DNA from: Oreocharis arfaki
Lineage: Eukaryota; Chordata; Aves; Passeriformes; Paramythiidae
Assembly: GCA_013398015.1 (NCBI GenBank)
Contig: VZRR01006745.1
Coordinates: 1,699,630 to 1,763,629 of the forward strand
Direction of reading: 5' to 3'
Length of the DNA: 64,000 nt
Shown: positions 1-13,578 of the stretch, piece after piece
How the letters are laid out: every line of letters starts with the position of its first letter
Position numbering within the stretch: position 1 is the stretch's first letter
Notes under the pieces: generated by a model
What the model saw: only the letters and a program-made list of their open reading frames with translations
Told to the model about the DNA's origin: nothing
The model's database searches: none
Program-made: the position numbers and the translations under genes

Positions 1-760
1 TGTCACAGATGTAAGGCCAAAATTCAAGTTGTATGGAAAACAGATGAACCCTATTGAATTGGAAAATTATAGAAAAATTCACAGCTCTGAAAATACTGTT
101 GTTATTTCCTCTGAAAATTGGGATTCCCTGATGACCCTCATAGTACCATAGCGGAGATTCTTCGGTCTCATGTCAGCTCTTAGTTTGATCTGTAGGAAAC
201 AAAATCATAGCATTAAATTTTACTGGAAGTGCATTCATATGATTTTGCAAAGGGATAGAGAAAGGAATACCAGCTTGCTCTAACTCAGTACAACAGCTTT
301 AAACTGGTGAAAAGGTAAAATTGAACCATGTCTTCTGATTTCAGTCCAGAGAGTTTCATTTATTGCAGTGAGTGTGGAGCATATTAGATCACTAAATTCA
401 GCAATCTTGGAAAAAAAATTAACTTAAACTTTTTGTCAGTTCGGGCAGCAGCATGGGGCTTGTTGTCATGTGCTTTCTTGCATTCTCAAACACAGATTTA
501 CATCTGATAGAAATGAAACAAAGTGGGAATATGGAGGCACATACTGTATACAGCTTCTTTCTACACATACTAAAACATATTTTATAGCACCAGGCTGCTT
601 TGGTGCAGCAAACCAGAGCCTTAAAAGACCTGCGTGGTTCAGAATGTTAGAATATAATCATTAGCACCTTCATAATAACAGGTATAGAAGCAATATAGAA
701 TACATACCCTGCCTGCTTCAGCTGGTGTCACAGACAAAATTTGTTTCAGTGAGAGAACAG
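1..760. other. Intergenic, nothing recognised
   Basis: AT-rich sequence without recognisable coding, RNA or repeat signals. Confidence 0.5.
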
Positions 761-1300
761 TCATAGAATCATAGAATGGCCTGGGCTGGAAGGTTCCTTC
801 AAGTTTAAGCCCCTGCCGTGGGCAGGGACACCTTCCAGGACACCAGGTTGCTCAGAGCCCCATCCAACCTAGCCTCAAACACTCCCAGGAATGGGCCATC
901 CACAGCTTCTCTGGGCAACCTGTGCCAGTGCATCACCACACTCACAGTAAAGAACTTCTTCCTGATATCTAAGCTAAACTTGTCCTATTTCAGTTTTAGG
1001 CCATCCCCCCTCGTTCTATCATTACCTGCCCTTGTAAAAAGTCCCTCTCCAGCTTTCCTATGGGCCCCCTCTGAGCACTGAAAAGCAGCTCTAAGGTCTC
1101 CTCAGAGCCTTCTCTTCTCCAGCTGAAGCACCAGAACTCTCCCAGCTTGTCCTTGCAGAAGAGGTTCTCCAGCCTCCTGATCGTCTTTGTGGCCTCCTCT
1201 GGACTTGCTGCAAGGGGTCCATGTCCTCCATATGTTGGAGGCGCCAGATCTGGACACAGCACTACAGGTGGGATCCTACCAGAGTGGAGAAGTGGAAGAT
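761..1300 (-). repeat. CR1 LINE fragment, 3' end
   Basis: The left edge reads tcatagaatcatagaatgg, the reverse complement of the CR1 3' tail repeat. It is followed by reversed CR1 consensus-like sequence (caacctgtgccagtg, agaacttcttcctgat, ctcctctggacttgctgcaa) to about 1300. It covers the end of CR1 ORF2 and the 3' UTR, 5'-truncated as usual for CR1. Frameshifts and stops show it is an inactive copy. Confidence 0.9.
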
Positions 1301-2351
1301 AATACGTATCTCTAAACTAAAAAATAAATGGTGGCACCTTTCAGAACAGCTTTCCAACGCTCAGATGTTTTATAAGATGTTCCTCCCTGTGCAGTCGGAA
1401 CAGTTAATTTCCGGATACAAAATCTACTGCCTGCATGTCTGAATGTTATCTTTTTTCCTGCACACCAGTAGAAGACAAGTTTCCAAGGAATTTCAGCAGC
1501 AGTTATGGAATGGCTGTGGTGTCTTTTCTTTCTTCTTGATGGTCTCTGGATGGTTGGGGGATAGATACCAATCTCCTTTGGGTTTTGCAAGCAAATTATT
1601 GCTAAGGCTGACTAGAAAAGGTCCAACATGGCAACATCGTGGCAAAATGTCTCTTTCTGTATAGCAGATAAATTCTCCATTGCTAAAAATGTTTTCACAT
1701 AAATTCAGAAAATGTTTGTAACTTAGAGGTTAAAACACAGTTCCATTTATAAACCACTCCAGTGTTTTATAACCAGACCAGTTTTCTGAAGGAAAACTGA
1801 ATAGGAAATCCAAGATGTTTTTCACACATGACTGCAGTACTTCTTAATGTTCTGTAAGAGATACTTGACACCATGTTTGTCCTTTCTGGACACTACTAAA
1901 ATTATAACAAACCCATTTCTGTCATTAAAGAGTTAAAAAACCAGGCAGTTCCTCACTTCACTCATTCTACCCAGTTTACTCTCTAAATAATCTGGACTTT
2001 GTCTACAAATTTTAAAAGATATATATGGACATTAAAATAACACCTGATTAATAGAATACTGTAAAGAAAAAGAACTTTGTCTAAAGAGAGACATTTACCG
2101 TTTTCCAGCAGCTTATGAGCTGCTTTTAGAATGTTTTAAGATTCTAAAGGACAAGATTATTGTCAGATGAACAACGGAAACCAGATGGATTAAAGCATTA
2201 CAATTAGAAAGACTCTTAAGAATCTTGTAATGATTGCAAAACAGTCTAATTTTTGTAAGGCCTAAAGTGGGGTATAAAGGAAGTATTTTATATGTGTTCT
2301 CAAATTTTATCATTTTTAAGTTTGGGGTTTTTTTAAAATTGTAATTAATGA
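1301..2351. other. Intergenic, nothing recognised
   Basis: AT-rich unique-looking DNA between a CR1 fragment and an LTR. Short ORFs only, with no splice-site context or similarity that I recognise. Confidence 0.5.
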
Positions 2352-3140
2352 TGTTGCAGAAGCCTGGAAGATAAGGGGAGTGATGTGTGTATCCCAAACA
2401 CTGTCAGCTGGATAGCTGTGGAGCCAACCAAGGATTGTTGGTAAGAACATGCTGTGAGAAAGAACAGGATGTGGCTGGAGAAAGGGCCATACACAGCAAG
2501 GGCAGCACTTTTGCCACAAATGTAAGGCTCTGGCTCCTGGAGATAAGCACAGCACAGCAGAGCACAGCAGAGCACAGCATGAATGAGGCCAAGATGTGGG
2601 CATGGACTGTAGGGGAGATCAAGACCACCCAAGATCCCCAAAGCCTCCAACCCATTTCCAGAAAGGTCTGGAAGAATGAACTGCACATGAGAACTGATTT
2701 GCATAGAAAGAGAGAAACTTATCTCCAGGGTGGGGAAAACTTATCTATAAAAAGGCACCACCACCAATCCTGGGTGCACTTGGGCCCCAGGACACTGGAC
2801 ACCCCATCAGCTGGATCAGCACTGGAGCCGGGATTGGTGATCTCTCTCTTTCTCCCATTCTTCCTTTTCTTTTCTCTCCAACTATTTAATCCACCTGTTT
2901 CTCTTCCACTCTACTCCATCTCTCTCTCCTCCCTTTTACCCCACCCTTTTGTTCAAAACCCACCTCTGTGTGCTTAGACAAGGAGATCAGGGACGGATTT
3001 ATAGCAATGCCCATGCCCAGCGCGCAATTTACTAATAAAACTTTGTAAGCTTTTGCAGAACCTCTGAATTCTGTTCCTTTCTACCACCAGCATCTATGAA
3101 TCTTTGATGCTCCCCTTCCCCTTAAGGGTGGGGCACCACA
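2352..3140 (+). mobile_element. Solo LTR of an endogenous retrovirus (copy A)
   Basis: About 789 bp running from TGTTGCAGAAGCC to GGGGCACCACA, so it has TG...CA ends. It contains a TATA box (TATAAAAA at 2746), a long pyrimidine tract (about 2838-2950) and a poly(A) signal AATAAA at 3034-3039 followed by a GT-rich stretch: the order expected of U3-R-U5. A diverged copy in reverse orientation lies at 39667-40364. No retroviral gene remains beside it, so it is a solo LTR. Long ORFs across it are not genes. I see no clear target-site duplication. Confidence 0.75.
2547..2580 (+). repeat. Short tandem repeat of GCACAGCA(GA) type inside LTR A
   Basis: Alternating agcacagcac / agagcacagc units, about 34 bp. 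The copy in the other LTR (about 40170-40195) has only one or two units, so the array expanded or contracted after the copies diverged. Confidence 0.7.
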
Positions 3141-6100
3141 GACGGATGCCACTGTATTTAAATGGATATATTAAAATGGTATAGAAATCATGGGAACATA
3201 TTGGTATGTTTATATTGATAGACTCAAAGCCTCAGACCAAAAAAAATGTAAAAGTGGAAGAAACATAAGGATAATTTATAAATAGGTATTTTGATGTTCA
3301 ATAAAGTAAAACTTCATTTTTGCACAGGAATTTTAAAAGGCTCACTTTTTCAACATGTCCATTAAAACTAGATGTAGGCACAAATTTTTGTGTGAATATT
3401 GGCCACATGTTACCTGCTTTCCTCCTTTCTGAGCTTTAAAGGACAAAGGCACCACAGAATTGGTTCTTATACAAAGCTGCGTTGAGGTTTCTCTGTTCAT
3501 CATAATTACTGTGGAAAAGCTCTCTCTTCCCACAGATAAATGTGCAACTGTTCTTCATCAGGTTCTTTTTGCTTCTGGTATCATTTCCCTGTGGGCGTGT
3601 GCTCAGTTGTACCCTCTCACTCCATCCATCCATAATTCAGGAGTTCTAGGACCCACAATTGCATCTTGAAGTCTTTTGGTGCCCCTGTTGTAGCTCTCTT
3701 GCCTGCAGTGACTGAGGGTTTCCTGCACATCTCTTTTCTCCCTTCCACAATTTGAGTCTACTGGAACGACTCTTTCCCCCACCTTAGAGCGTTCACATCC
3801 CTTTTCTTCACTTTTCCTGCTGTCAGTGTATGGTTTGTTTTCCATCCCACTTTAGCTGATCCAAGCTGGGTTTTAGACCCAAAGCTGAACTTCTGCTCAT
3901 TTCTGTATGTAGATAAGTACATCTCTTATCTCTCCCAGAAGCCAAGTTGTGTATTTCTCACACTGGTCTTGGAAAGAAGGAGCTGACTTTAATCTAAGCA
4001 GAGAACAAACTGATTAAATGTTCTTTTGGTCAGAGGGGGACCTTCAGTCAAATCTTCAATAACAACTGGCTATAGAACTGTTGTTTTAAATTGTGGAGAT
4101 GAAATTACTTCACAACTGTTGTTGGAGCCATTAGTGTGTTCTGAAATTTGGGGAAAGAACAAACTATACAAAAAGAAAACCAAGTGTGCATATTTCTGAC
4201 AGCAGGCAGAGCTGAAGCTGAAAGTTCTGACAGAGTATCGGAAGAGGAGAAACCTATTCAGGGATTGAAAGATTGAAGATAATAAACTTACCATTATTTT
4301 AAAAGGAAACAGTTCACTAACAATCAATGTCTGGGTGGTTAAGTTTTTTTCATATGGGCTAAAACTTATTACTACGAAAGTGCTTTCTATAATAGATTTT
4401 CCTTTGGGGTATAACTTACACTTTTTGAAGGCCTTGAAAAATTAGACATAGTATTACTTTAAACAGTCAACAATAAAACCAGGATGCTAAAAACATGCGT
4501 GAAACATAGCAAAGAGCTAAAATTAATCTCTCAAAACTGTTATTGACCCTGCAGTTAATATATTTGAAGCCTTGTAGAAGCATTACATGTGTACAATTAG
4601 CTACATTATGCATATAAGGGACAGGAACCAGGAGTCATCCTGTCCCAGAAATATCATCTAGTCTGGAAGAAAGCCATTACAACTGGGATCCGGGAGGGCC
4701 TGACACTCTCAGGCAGGTTTTGACACATTACTTGTGATCTTAAGGAATGGTACTGCCAAACTGGACTGAACCACCACCAGGTATACTCCTGCACAGCAAG
4801 CACTGACTTCAAGAGCGAGCACTTCACAGTGCAGCCAGAATATTCACGCGATTTAAAAAAAAAAATTCATTTAAAATGGATCTAATGAAAGAGCAGGCCA
4901 GAAATATCCAAGCTGAATAAATACAACTTTTGAATTTTAAGTATCAAATACAACGAGCTGTAGAAGATCAAAACCATCAACTTGACCACATTGTACCATT
5001 AGATTTTTAGCAAGTACGTCTTTCAAAATTTTTTTATTAAATTTTCAATGTTCATGGAATTAGGTAAGTTTTCCTCCATCTTAAATTCTTCCCTGTTTAT
5101 GGGTATGCAATACTATGTTCCTTCTTCTTTGTATCCTTTACTTTCATATCCCCTCCTGAAAGAACTTATGTGAATTGAAGCAATGGAATAAAAAACCTTT
5201 AAAGAGTTTTGAAGTAAAATTACAATTCTGACGAATCAAAGTGGAAAAAATACACTTAACAGTTACACATAAAGAAGTTGTAGAAAATAAGTATGCACAT
5301 GTATTATGACTTTTGAACGTTCTATATATGTGAATTTCACTGGCAATTATAACAAACAAGTTTTTAGCTCAGTTTTTAGATGGATAAATGGATGTGACAT
5401 CAATAATTTGTGGAATAATTCTCCCAGCAATATACAGAATGTGTGAGGTGTGAACACTTGAAAATAAAGCCGGCTCAAAAACACATGCAAACTATTACTG
5501 CCTATCTTGCTCTTTGTAGCGGACTATAAGAAGTACTCCAAAGAAACTTTGATTGAAAATTCTCAACTAATATCAGGGATTTGACAGAAAGAAATTAAAC
5601 TCCTATCCAGTCAACCAAGAGGATCTCATGGTTTGTCATTTTATGAAGCTTTTTAATTAGTTAGAATTATTAACCTCCTTTCCATACATCATTATCCTTT
5701 AAACTGCTGATAACAACAACCCTGTTACAACTTCGTCACAAGTGTCAGCAGAAAATTAAGTGACTCTTCAACTCTTCTAAGGATGAACTTTGGAAGTGAA
5801 ATTGATGAGGAAGGCTGAAATCATAATGTCAGTTACTTTATATCATACTATCTTTTGGCTTTACACATCAGCTATACTGGTGCTGTAATTCAGCAAAGAA
5901 CTTAAGCATGTGCTTAGGTCTTGTTGAAATAAGTGAGATTTAAGCATGAGCTTATGCTGCGTATATAGATATATATGCCTTGACAAGTTTTGTCACATAG
6001 GGGCAATTTGTTACCTTAGACCTAAAGCAACATTCTTTTCTTACGTTTTCCAAGTCTTCATTTAAATTACACTTTTTCCTGACTTGAATTTTACAAATTA

Positions 6101-9100
6101 TTTTTAGGACGGGCAGTCTGCTAGCAGTAAGAGTTAGAATCTGATCTCTTTACTTGCACTGAATAATATCTTCCATGTGTTATTTCTTTTATGTATTTAA
6201 GATAAAAAACTTAAAAGCCAGGCTAGACTAGAAATACTTTTTTGTGTGATTTAAGATTGCTGTATATTTATCCAAATTAATTATATCACTGTCTTTCAAA
6301 AAAAGCCCTGTATAGCCTATACAAAATGATACGTAGTATAAACCTGCTGCATGCAGAATAAGAATATATATCTGCCATTAGAAAAAAAAAGAATGCTTGT
6401 AAGAGTGTAAATATATGGCAAGTAATCCTCAGTAATTTAGTAATGCATACTGCTTCCATTTTTCATTTTTGTGATCTGCATTCAGAAGGCATTTCATGTA
6501 AACTTCTATATTTGAGGGTGAGAGGGATAATAAGTCTCAAATATTTACACCTGTAAGATCTCCTGTGTTTAGTATTATTTGTGTAAGAAAGGTTTCTGAT
6601 TCTGTAAGTTCTAAATCTGGATTTTAAAAAAGAGAATACAGTCTCAATAAATGAGAAAAGTATTTTCATTCCACAATGAGATTATAGCTCTAATTAGTAG
6701 TACTAGAACTGCAATTTGTAACACACCAAACTACATTTTTGCATTAGCTTCTATAAATAAAATATTTTCATCAACTTTACGTTTGCCCGTGTGGCAGATG
6801 TACTGATTATTCTGCACTTGTCTGGAAAACACTTCAGAATCTTGATATGGAGCCAAAATATGCATGGGGACAAGTAAATTGCCAATTGTAACATTTTTTT
6901 GCCAGCAGCTTCCTTAGTCAAGCAAATCAAGTACCATTCTATCAGCACTAAAATCAGACAGCTTGAGACTCTGCTACCATTCTAAAACTTTCCCTTAGCA
7001 AAGACATTGTAGTGGAAAATCCCCAGCTCAGAGGTGGGGATAGAGAAAATGTAATCATTTACTTGTCACTATGTGTGCCTGTAACCAGGACCAGCTTTCC
7101 AGGTATTCCAACCCCCAATTACAGGGCTCAAGTGTGGAAAAGGATCAGAAATGCATTTAATAGATTAGAAATGAGACTGTTTTTCATAAAAGCACATAGC
7201 TACAGCACAACTACATTGTAATATTCAACAAACAAGGTCCGTTAAGTTTTGTGCAAGCAGGGGAATGATGTTATTGTGCGTTCACCTTTCCTTCCCCTCT
7301 CTGATGGAGCCTCTGGGCTCTCTGAAGTAGCTGAGACAAAAAGACAAAACTTTCGGACAAATATCAGAGAGTAAGGTCAGGGCATGGCTGATCTCCGAGG
7401 CACGTTACTGTGACAATGTAGCCTGAATACTCGAATGACCCATGTGTCATATAGCTACCCGTCCCTTGTTTACAAGTATGTACTTTCCACCTGCTGATGG
7501 TCTGTTAGTCTCTATGTTCTACTAAAATAATGATAACAGCAAACAAAACAGGATCCTGGAGAGACTTTTTTTCATATCCCAGTCTCTACTATTTCCAGAA
7601 TTAAATCCCAATAGGTATTCTCTTGAGTGACATTTTGCCTCACTCAGTTTATTTTTATGGCAGAGATCATTCGACTCAAAATGTGAGTGTTTTTCCTGCT
7701 TTAAATCCACTCAGGAACCCCAACTCTTCTCTCTGCTCAGTCTGTTTGCTCTGAGGTGAACTACAGCTCAGACCAGCACAACCCACCAGCAGCTAACAGA
7801 GCCTTTCTGAGGAAGAGTTACTCATTCCACTGAACACTGCTAGGCCTCCATCAATAAAGACATAGGAGATCTTCCACAGCTCTCTAGGAAGGGTTGTGGA
7901 GGGTGATTTGCTTAGCTGTGATGACAAAAACTCGAAAGGGTTGTTTCTAGAAGGGTAATTCCTATGCAACATCCTAATACCAGCACATACAGAGTGACTC
8001 AACGGTTCTGACAACTGTCACAGCCAAACTCAGATCTGCCAGCTCAAGCGATTGGAATTGTCAGTCTACTGGTCTTCTGGGCCACCAGAAATCACTTTCT
8101 TTGTAGCAGAAATGTTGTTTGTTGCTGAATGAAACTGTTTTATTTATTCTTAGCTGCACCAGTCCATAGGCCACTGCAATAAAACCATGACTGACTCAGT
8201 TCTGCATTATTTTGAGATCTCTAGGCTGTAGTTGCCATATTCAAATACCAGTTGGTGGCTTCCTGCTCAAGAATAGGGTTGCTAGAAGGCGTATTACCCA
8301 CAGGTGGCAAATCCCTCTGCAGTTGTCTGCAGCACACCTGAGGTAAACCTATCATTGATTTTAATTTGTTGTAGAGCACTGTACTGAGATGAAGTCAGGG
8401 GTTTCATGAAACAGCTGTTCCACGAACTTCTCAGCCACCACTGTATGAAGAATGGGCCAAAGTGAAGATGGAGATAAGCTTTGTCAGCTGTCTTTGTTCA
8501 TTGATTTGGAACCCAAGGGAGATGAGCTAACCTGAGAAGATGATATCATTCTTTTAATCACCCTCTATTAAGAAAGACATAGTGATTGTGTCTGAGATTG
8601 ACCTTTTCAAAATATGGCCCCTTTAAGCTGCACGAATTTGCAGACTTGATTGCAGTGCTGGAGATGATATAAGAGCTAAAGAACTGCTGGATTTCCCCTG
8701 GTGGCGTTTCAAGCTTTGACTATACAAAGTATGTTAGGATAAAACCATTGGAAAATTAAAGTCATTAAGTTGGTACGAAGCTTTCCAGCTGAACCTGTCC
8801 CCATTACATGTTACACAGGTGCATTACGGAGAAAAAAGAAGTAAGAAAAGAGAATTATCAGTAAGCCTGACTTGTTATCAGAAGCTGCTGATTAGGTTTA
8901 CAAAAATCCTTCCCAGCTTCCCAGCATCTCAGTCGCCACAGCCTTATGGATGCTTAGGACTGATTAATTAGTTGATGACATAGGGTAATCAGGTGAGCAC
9001 AAGAGAAGCTTCACACCTCTTGCTTTTTTTTCTTCTGCTACATATTATACAGTAGGTCCTATAATATATCAGATAAGCCTGCTATTTTCCAGCAAGCAAA

Positions 9101-9147
9101 GCTCCCCAAGTTTCTCAGGCACAACCCACAGAGTGGTCCCATATCTG
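3141..9147. other. Intergenic, nothing recognised
   Basis: About 6 kb of AT-rich DNA with only short random-looking ORFs. No CR1 tails, LTR ends, tRNA-like structures or exon-like segments were recognised. It may hold conserved non-coding elements that cannot be judged without other species. Confidence 0.4.
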
Positions 9148-9190
9148 AAAAAAAAAAAAAGAAAAGAAAAAGAAAAACAAAGAAAAAAAT
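9148..9190 (+). repeat. A-rich simple repeat
   Basis: A run of A followed by GAAAA/AGAAAAAC units. No retroposed body was recognised before it. Confidence 0.8.
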
Positions 9191-10221
9191 AAGAAGCCAT
9201 ACAGAAGTCAGATAGAAAAAAGAGAAGCTTTAGAAATGTTTTCTCAGTTTAGCAGTACACAGTAGAATGGCATACATTTGAACTATGTGCTCCCCTGGAA
9301 GCTCTTTTAGCCACTAATAAAGACTGTTGGTATGGGAAACATATCCAAGGCAGGTTGAACAATAGAAGAACCATTGCACATGAGAAGCATGAATACATAA
9401 ATAATAAAATTGCTAATAATTGAATTAATCATGGATTTTTTCCATTTCTTTTTAACTTTTAGTCTGAACTGGACACATTTCTATGACCTTTGTGTAGTTT
9501 AAGCAAATGTTTAAATTTTGGTGCAGAAATTGGCAGGTGCCAGAATAATTTTTATGGCCATTATTCAGTATGGCTGGCTATGGGATTATGACGTTGTAAG
9601 CATTTTGATGCTGGGAAACTAACAAAAACTTTCCACCCTTACTTAAAACGGCAGTTTGACTGTGAAATTATGTAAAGAAGGTGCATCAGCAAAGATGGTA
9701 CTTTGAACCACATATTGCTATTTCACAAATGTATGTTGTGATTTATTTTGCGTTTGCATCATACATACCCTCTCAGTTTATTTCTCCTTCGCAGAAACTT
9801 CCATGGAAATATTGTTTGTAAATGTAAATAGCATTACAAAGTTCTATTTTCACTTAGCCCTGCCTCTTAGTCTGGAGACAGATGAACACTTCAGTGAAAG
9901 AAGTGCTGAAGCAGATATAATTTTTCTAAAGAAAACAAATGACAAAAAGTCCACCGAGAGCACGACAATGAACAGTTTCAAGATGCTAAAATTTCCCACG
10001 GGAGTGCCAAACCCACACAATCTACCATGATGTCTTCAGCATGGCATGCAGGTGACACAACTGTAATTATACTACAAAGGCACAAAATAGATCAGGTCAG
10101 ATAAAACTGGTGGAGTTAGCGAAACTTTAATAATCGATTTATGAGGAATATTGCATAGACCAAATTCCTGATTTTCAGCTGCAAATTCATTAAGTTGCTG
10201 TAGTAACTTGTGCCAGCTATT
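9191..10221. other. Intergenic, nothing recognised
   Basis: AT-rich; one 75-codon ORF at 9803-10030 without any recognisable feature. Confidence 0.4.
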
Positions 10222-10256
10222 TGATAGATAGATAGATAGACAGATAGATAGATGGA
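10222..10256 (+). repeat. (GATA)n microsatellite
   Basis: About eight GATA units with one GACA and one GATG interruption. GATA arrays are frequent on sex chromosomes of many vertebrates, but a single short array proves nothing about location. Confidence 0.9.
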
Positions 10257-11504
10257 TGCTGACTTCACCAACAAGCTTGAATGAAGTAACACTTGGCACA
10301 TTCTGACCTGCATAGCCAGGAAAACAGGCAATCCACTAATCCACTAGCATAAGTTGCATGTTGCTTCTGATGATGAGGTCTGCTTAGCAATTCTCAGTCA
10401 GGTATTCCTGCACACTTCTAAACAGAGACTGTCTGTAAGACAATCCCATATTCTATTACAAACCATTGTTTATTTGTGAGCTTTTTGTTAACATATTGGA
10501 TCTGTGTATGTGTTTGAACAAGAACAACTGTCAAAGGACTTTTACTTCGAATGAGTCAGAACTGAGTGTAATTTATGTGGTGCCTTCTTATTTTTAATAA
10601 CACAAATCTAGTTTTTTCAGTATCTGAGGCAGCACAAATAATCTGTTTTTCCTAGTACTGTATGTTCTCTCACAAATAGATGTATCAAGAGCATTGTACT
10701 TCTTTGTTTCCCTGTCTTTGAGAACATGATTTATTAAAGGAAAACCTGGTGTTACAGATATCCAGGACTTCGGGCAGTGGAAGGACAGAAATCAATACAT
10801 TAAACCAGTACAAGCTAAAAAGAGATCTGAGGCTGCAAAGTCACAATTATTTATAATAGAACAGTAGTAAAAGAACATTATTAAAATAGATACTTTTTGA
10901 GTTAAATACATGAGGAGATCATGTATCTAAAGTTATGCAATAATCTTATTGTGAAACAGTGGATCATCCTGAATTAAAACAAGACTTGCAAGAAGAAGAA
11001 AGTAAATTTGGCATTAGCTTCTCTCTGTCCCTCAAGCATTTATATTTGAAAAATGAGAAGTACCTCAGAAGAAAATAGGAAAACATTGGAGACCTTGGCC
11101 CTCTTTATGATTGATATTCTCTGGAGTATAAAAAGACACTATAATCACTCATGTGATTCATATATATATACATATATATATATATGTATGTATTTAATAT
11201 TCACATTTATTAAGCACTTCAGAACTGAAATCCGTTTAATCAAAAAAGTGAGATATTCTTGATAAATATATGCTTGAGAATGGTAATTTATATTCAGTCT
11301 TTTAGTTAAACTTAGCAATACTGACGGGTAACATTGATTCCCCTCATAAAGGAAGCATGAGAGAGAGGGAGAATCTATCCTAAGGTGACTTGGTATGTCT
11401 GTGAAAGTTGCTACTAAATGAAGAGGTAATGTTTATAACCTGAGCATGTGAACTGGCACAGGCAAGACTAAGGAACAACCACAGATGAAATGCAAAGAGT
11501 AAAT
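10257..11504. other. Intergenic with an AT microsatellite
   Basis: Nothing recognised except the (TA)n tract at 11160-11194. Confidence 0.4.
11160..11194 (+). repeat. (TA)n microsatellite
   Basis: Imperfect TA repeat with two TACA/TGTA interruptions, ending in TATG units. Confidence 0.9.
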
Positions 11505-11674
11505 TTAATTTTATTACCTCACCAGCCAGGGTATCCCTGATGAAGCACCCGGGCAGAGGCACCACAAAGCTTGGTCCATGCAGAGGATCAACTAAACTGC
11601 TGTTTCCACCTGTACTTCAGGGATTCATGCAGGTGTAGTTTACTACTTTGCTTTGATCTTTTCCACAGCAGAGT

Positions 11675-11707
<33 letters not shown>

Positions 11708-11835
11708 TCACCAATCTTGGTTCCAGCATCACAGACGCTGGGATGTCCAGGATCCTGGGGCACGCACTCTGGCTTCATGGGGGTACTGTCCCAGAGATAT
11801 AAGGCTCTTCCAACTACTTAAGTCTCATCCACACA
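11505..11835 (-). mobile_element. Diverged LTR fragment related to copies A and B
   Basis: On the minus strand this resembles the two other LTRs. It carries AATAAA (plus-strand tttatta near 11512), a purine/pyrimidine tract, and the block read on + as ccaggatcctggggcacgca ... ggcttcatggggg, which closely matches the corresponding block of the LTR at 39667-40364 (ggatcctggggcacacacct...gcttcatgggg). Its edges are not clear. It is either an old copy or a related subfamily. Confidence 0.55.
11676..11705 (+). repeat. (GAAA)n/(GA)n microsatellite
   Basis: GAAA units passing into a pure GA run. It occupies the purine-rich tract of the LTR fragment around it. Confidence 0.9.
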
Positions 11836-13520
11836 GCAAAGCAGCCTTGAATGCCCTTGGGTGATAAATTTCATCCAAAAGTCATTGCATGATCTCATCA
11901 AGGCCCTTAAATAACCACTTTGATCCCACTTCATATGTACATTTGAAAGGTGATCTACTTTATCATATATAGAGGTTGCTGACTCACTCCATTCATCTAC
12001 CAGACTGATGCATCAAAAAGCAGGAGGACTGGCTTCTCTGAGAAATCAGAATTCTACATCCTGCCCCATCCCAATACTGTCTGTCATGACAGATAGGACA
12101 CAACCTCAGGAGAGAAAATCTCTATTATGTAAGAGCACACTCTTTACTGATGAGTGCCAAAAAGCCTTACTGTTATAAAGGCCAAAGGATCTTTGTTTTC
12201 CTTCTAACAGCACCTACAGTGAGAGCAGAACAGACTCCCAAACATGTAAAACAAGGACCAAAGACAAACATTCCCAATCCTCTCACTTGAAGCCGGTCTA
12301 CAGAGAAGATAAAAGGCTGTCTGAAAGCAGACCAGTTTGGGGAAAACAGTAAACGGTCTCTGTAATTTTTCTTCTAGAAGAACTTTGTAATTTTTCTTCT
12401 AAAGTTAAAACCAAATCCTACTGGATGGGGGATTTCACTAGGTTTTCTCCCTTGCCCAGAACTCATTGTGCATGAGACTGTCAAATTAGGTTCAGAAAGA
12501 AGTTTTTGATCATTCATTTCAGTCATTCCCAAGTCCTCATATTCCAATTGGCTTGGCTGGGAGAGACACAGCTCCTAAATTCCTCACAGGACCCCCAATA
12601 TCTCTCAGCATACATTCTCAATTCTTTTGTGTTGTGCTTTGGGAAGACACAGGCCAGTAAGGCACAGGCAAGAGCTCCTCAGTGAAGACAGAGCAGGTAT
12701 CAGAGTCCATGAATGCATGGGCTGAAGTGGCTGTTTATGAATAGAAGAAAATACATGGATAAAAATGCCTCGGCATGGAGGCTTGCTCCATCTTGAGCAC
12801 CTGTGGAGGGAAGCATCTGTAATGAGTCCATAAACCATGAAACCACTGGTTGCAAGGCTGAAGTTTTACCTCTGAGAGCGCCCAAAGAGGAGCAGTGACC
12901 TGGCTTGCAGTAGCAACAGGACCATGAAAGGGCACTCACAAAGCATCTTCTGCCCAAGTTTTTTATCCCTCCTCCAGCTTCACTCTCACAATGGACATGG
13001 CTGCTCCTGGGCAACCTGGAGGATAGAGTGTACTTCCACCTAAAGGTGTTTGAATAAACATGTAAGAGGTTTTACACTCCTGCTCACAGACTGCTTCTTA
13101 TTATCTCTTTATTACTTTTAGTCCTTTTCTATTTTCTTCTTTTACTTCTTTATCATTCTAGCTGCTCTTCCTAATAGTATTCCTTCATTCTATCAAATAT
13201 AGGCATAAATATCAAATACAAATAATTGTCATTTATTATAATGCAGAATTGAAAATTTCATGAATATAGATCCTGCATTACTGTGAAAGTGTATATATTT
13301 TCACATTTCATATTTCTTTATGTATATGGAAAATATTTTGTGTTTATATATTTCTATAAATAATCAGAAAATCATCTGAATAGATTCTAATATCTGGGTC
13401 AATTCTTGGAAGTGACCTCTAATACAAATCTAATGGAGATATAAAACACATTCAGCTCTGGGCCTCTGAGGCTTTTAAAAAGTGTATTTCTACATATTTA
13501 GCCTCATACTTGCCTTCTTT
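11836..13520. other. Intergenic, nothing recognised
   Basis: Includes GC-richer DNA at about 12600-13020 with overlapping minus-strand ORFs of 66-104 codons that show no recognisable domain, followed by an AATAAA at about 13055. It may be a degraded repeat; I cannot name it. Confidence 0.35.
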
Positions 13521-13578
13521 CTTGTTTTTTTTTTTGGCGGGGGGGTGTTTTTTGTTTGTTTGTTTGTTTGTTTGTTTT
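13521..13578 (+). repeat. Poly(T)-poly(G)-(TTTG)n simple repeat
   Basis: A run of about 11 T, then a G-rich run (GGCGGGGGGG), then about seven TTTG units. Confidence 0.9.

Noticed and set aside
2387..2977. 196-codon plus-strand ORF and overlapping minus-strand ORFs
   Set aside because: They lie inside an LTR and cover its U3/R region; no retroviral or host domain is seen and the LTR copy at 39667-40364 does not keep the frame.
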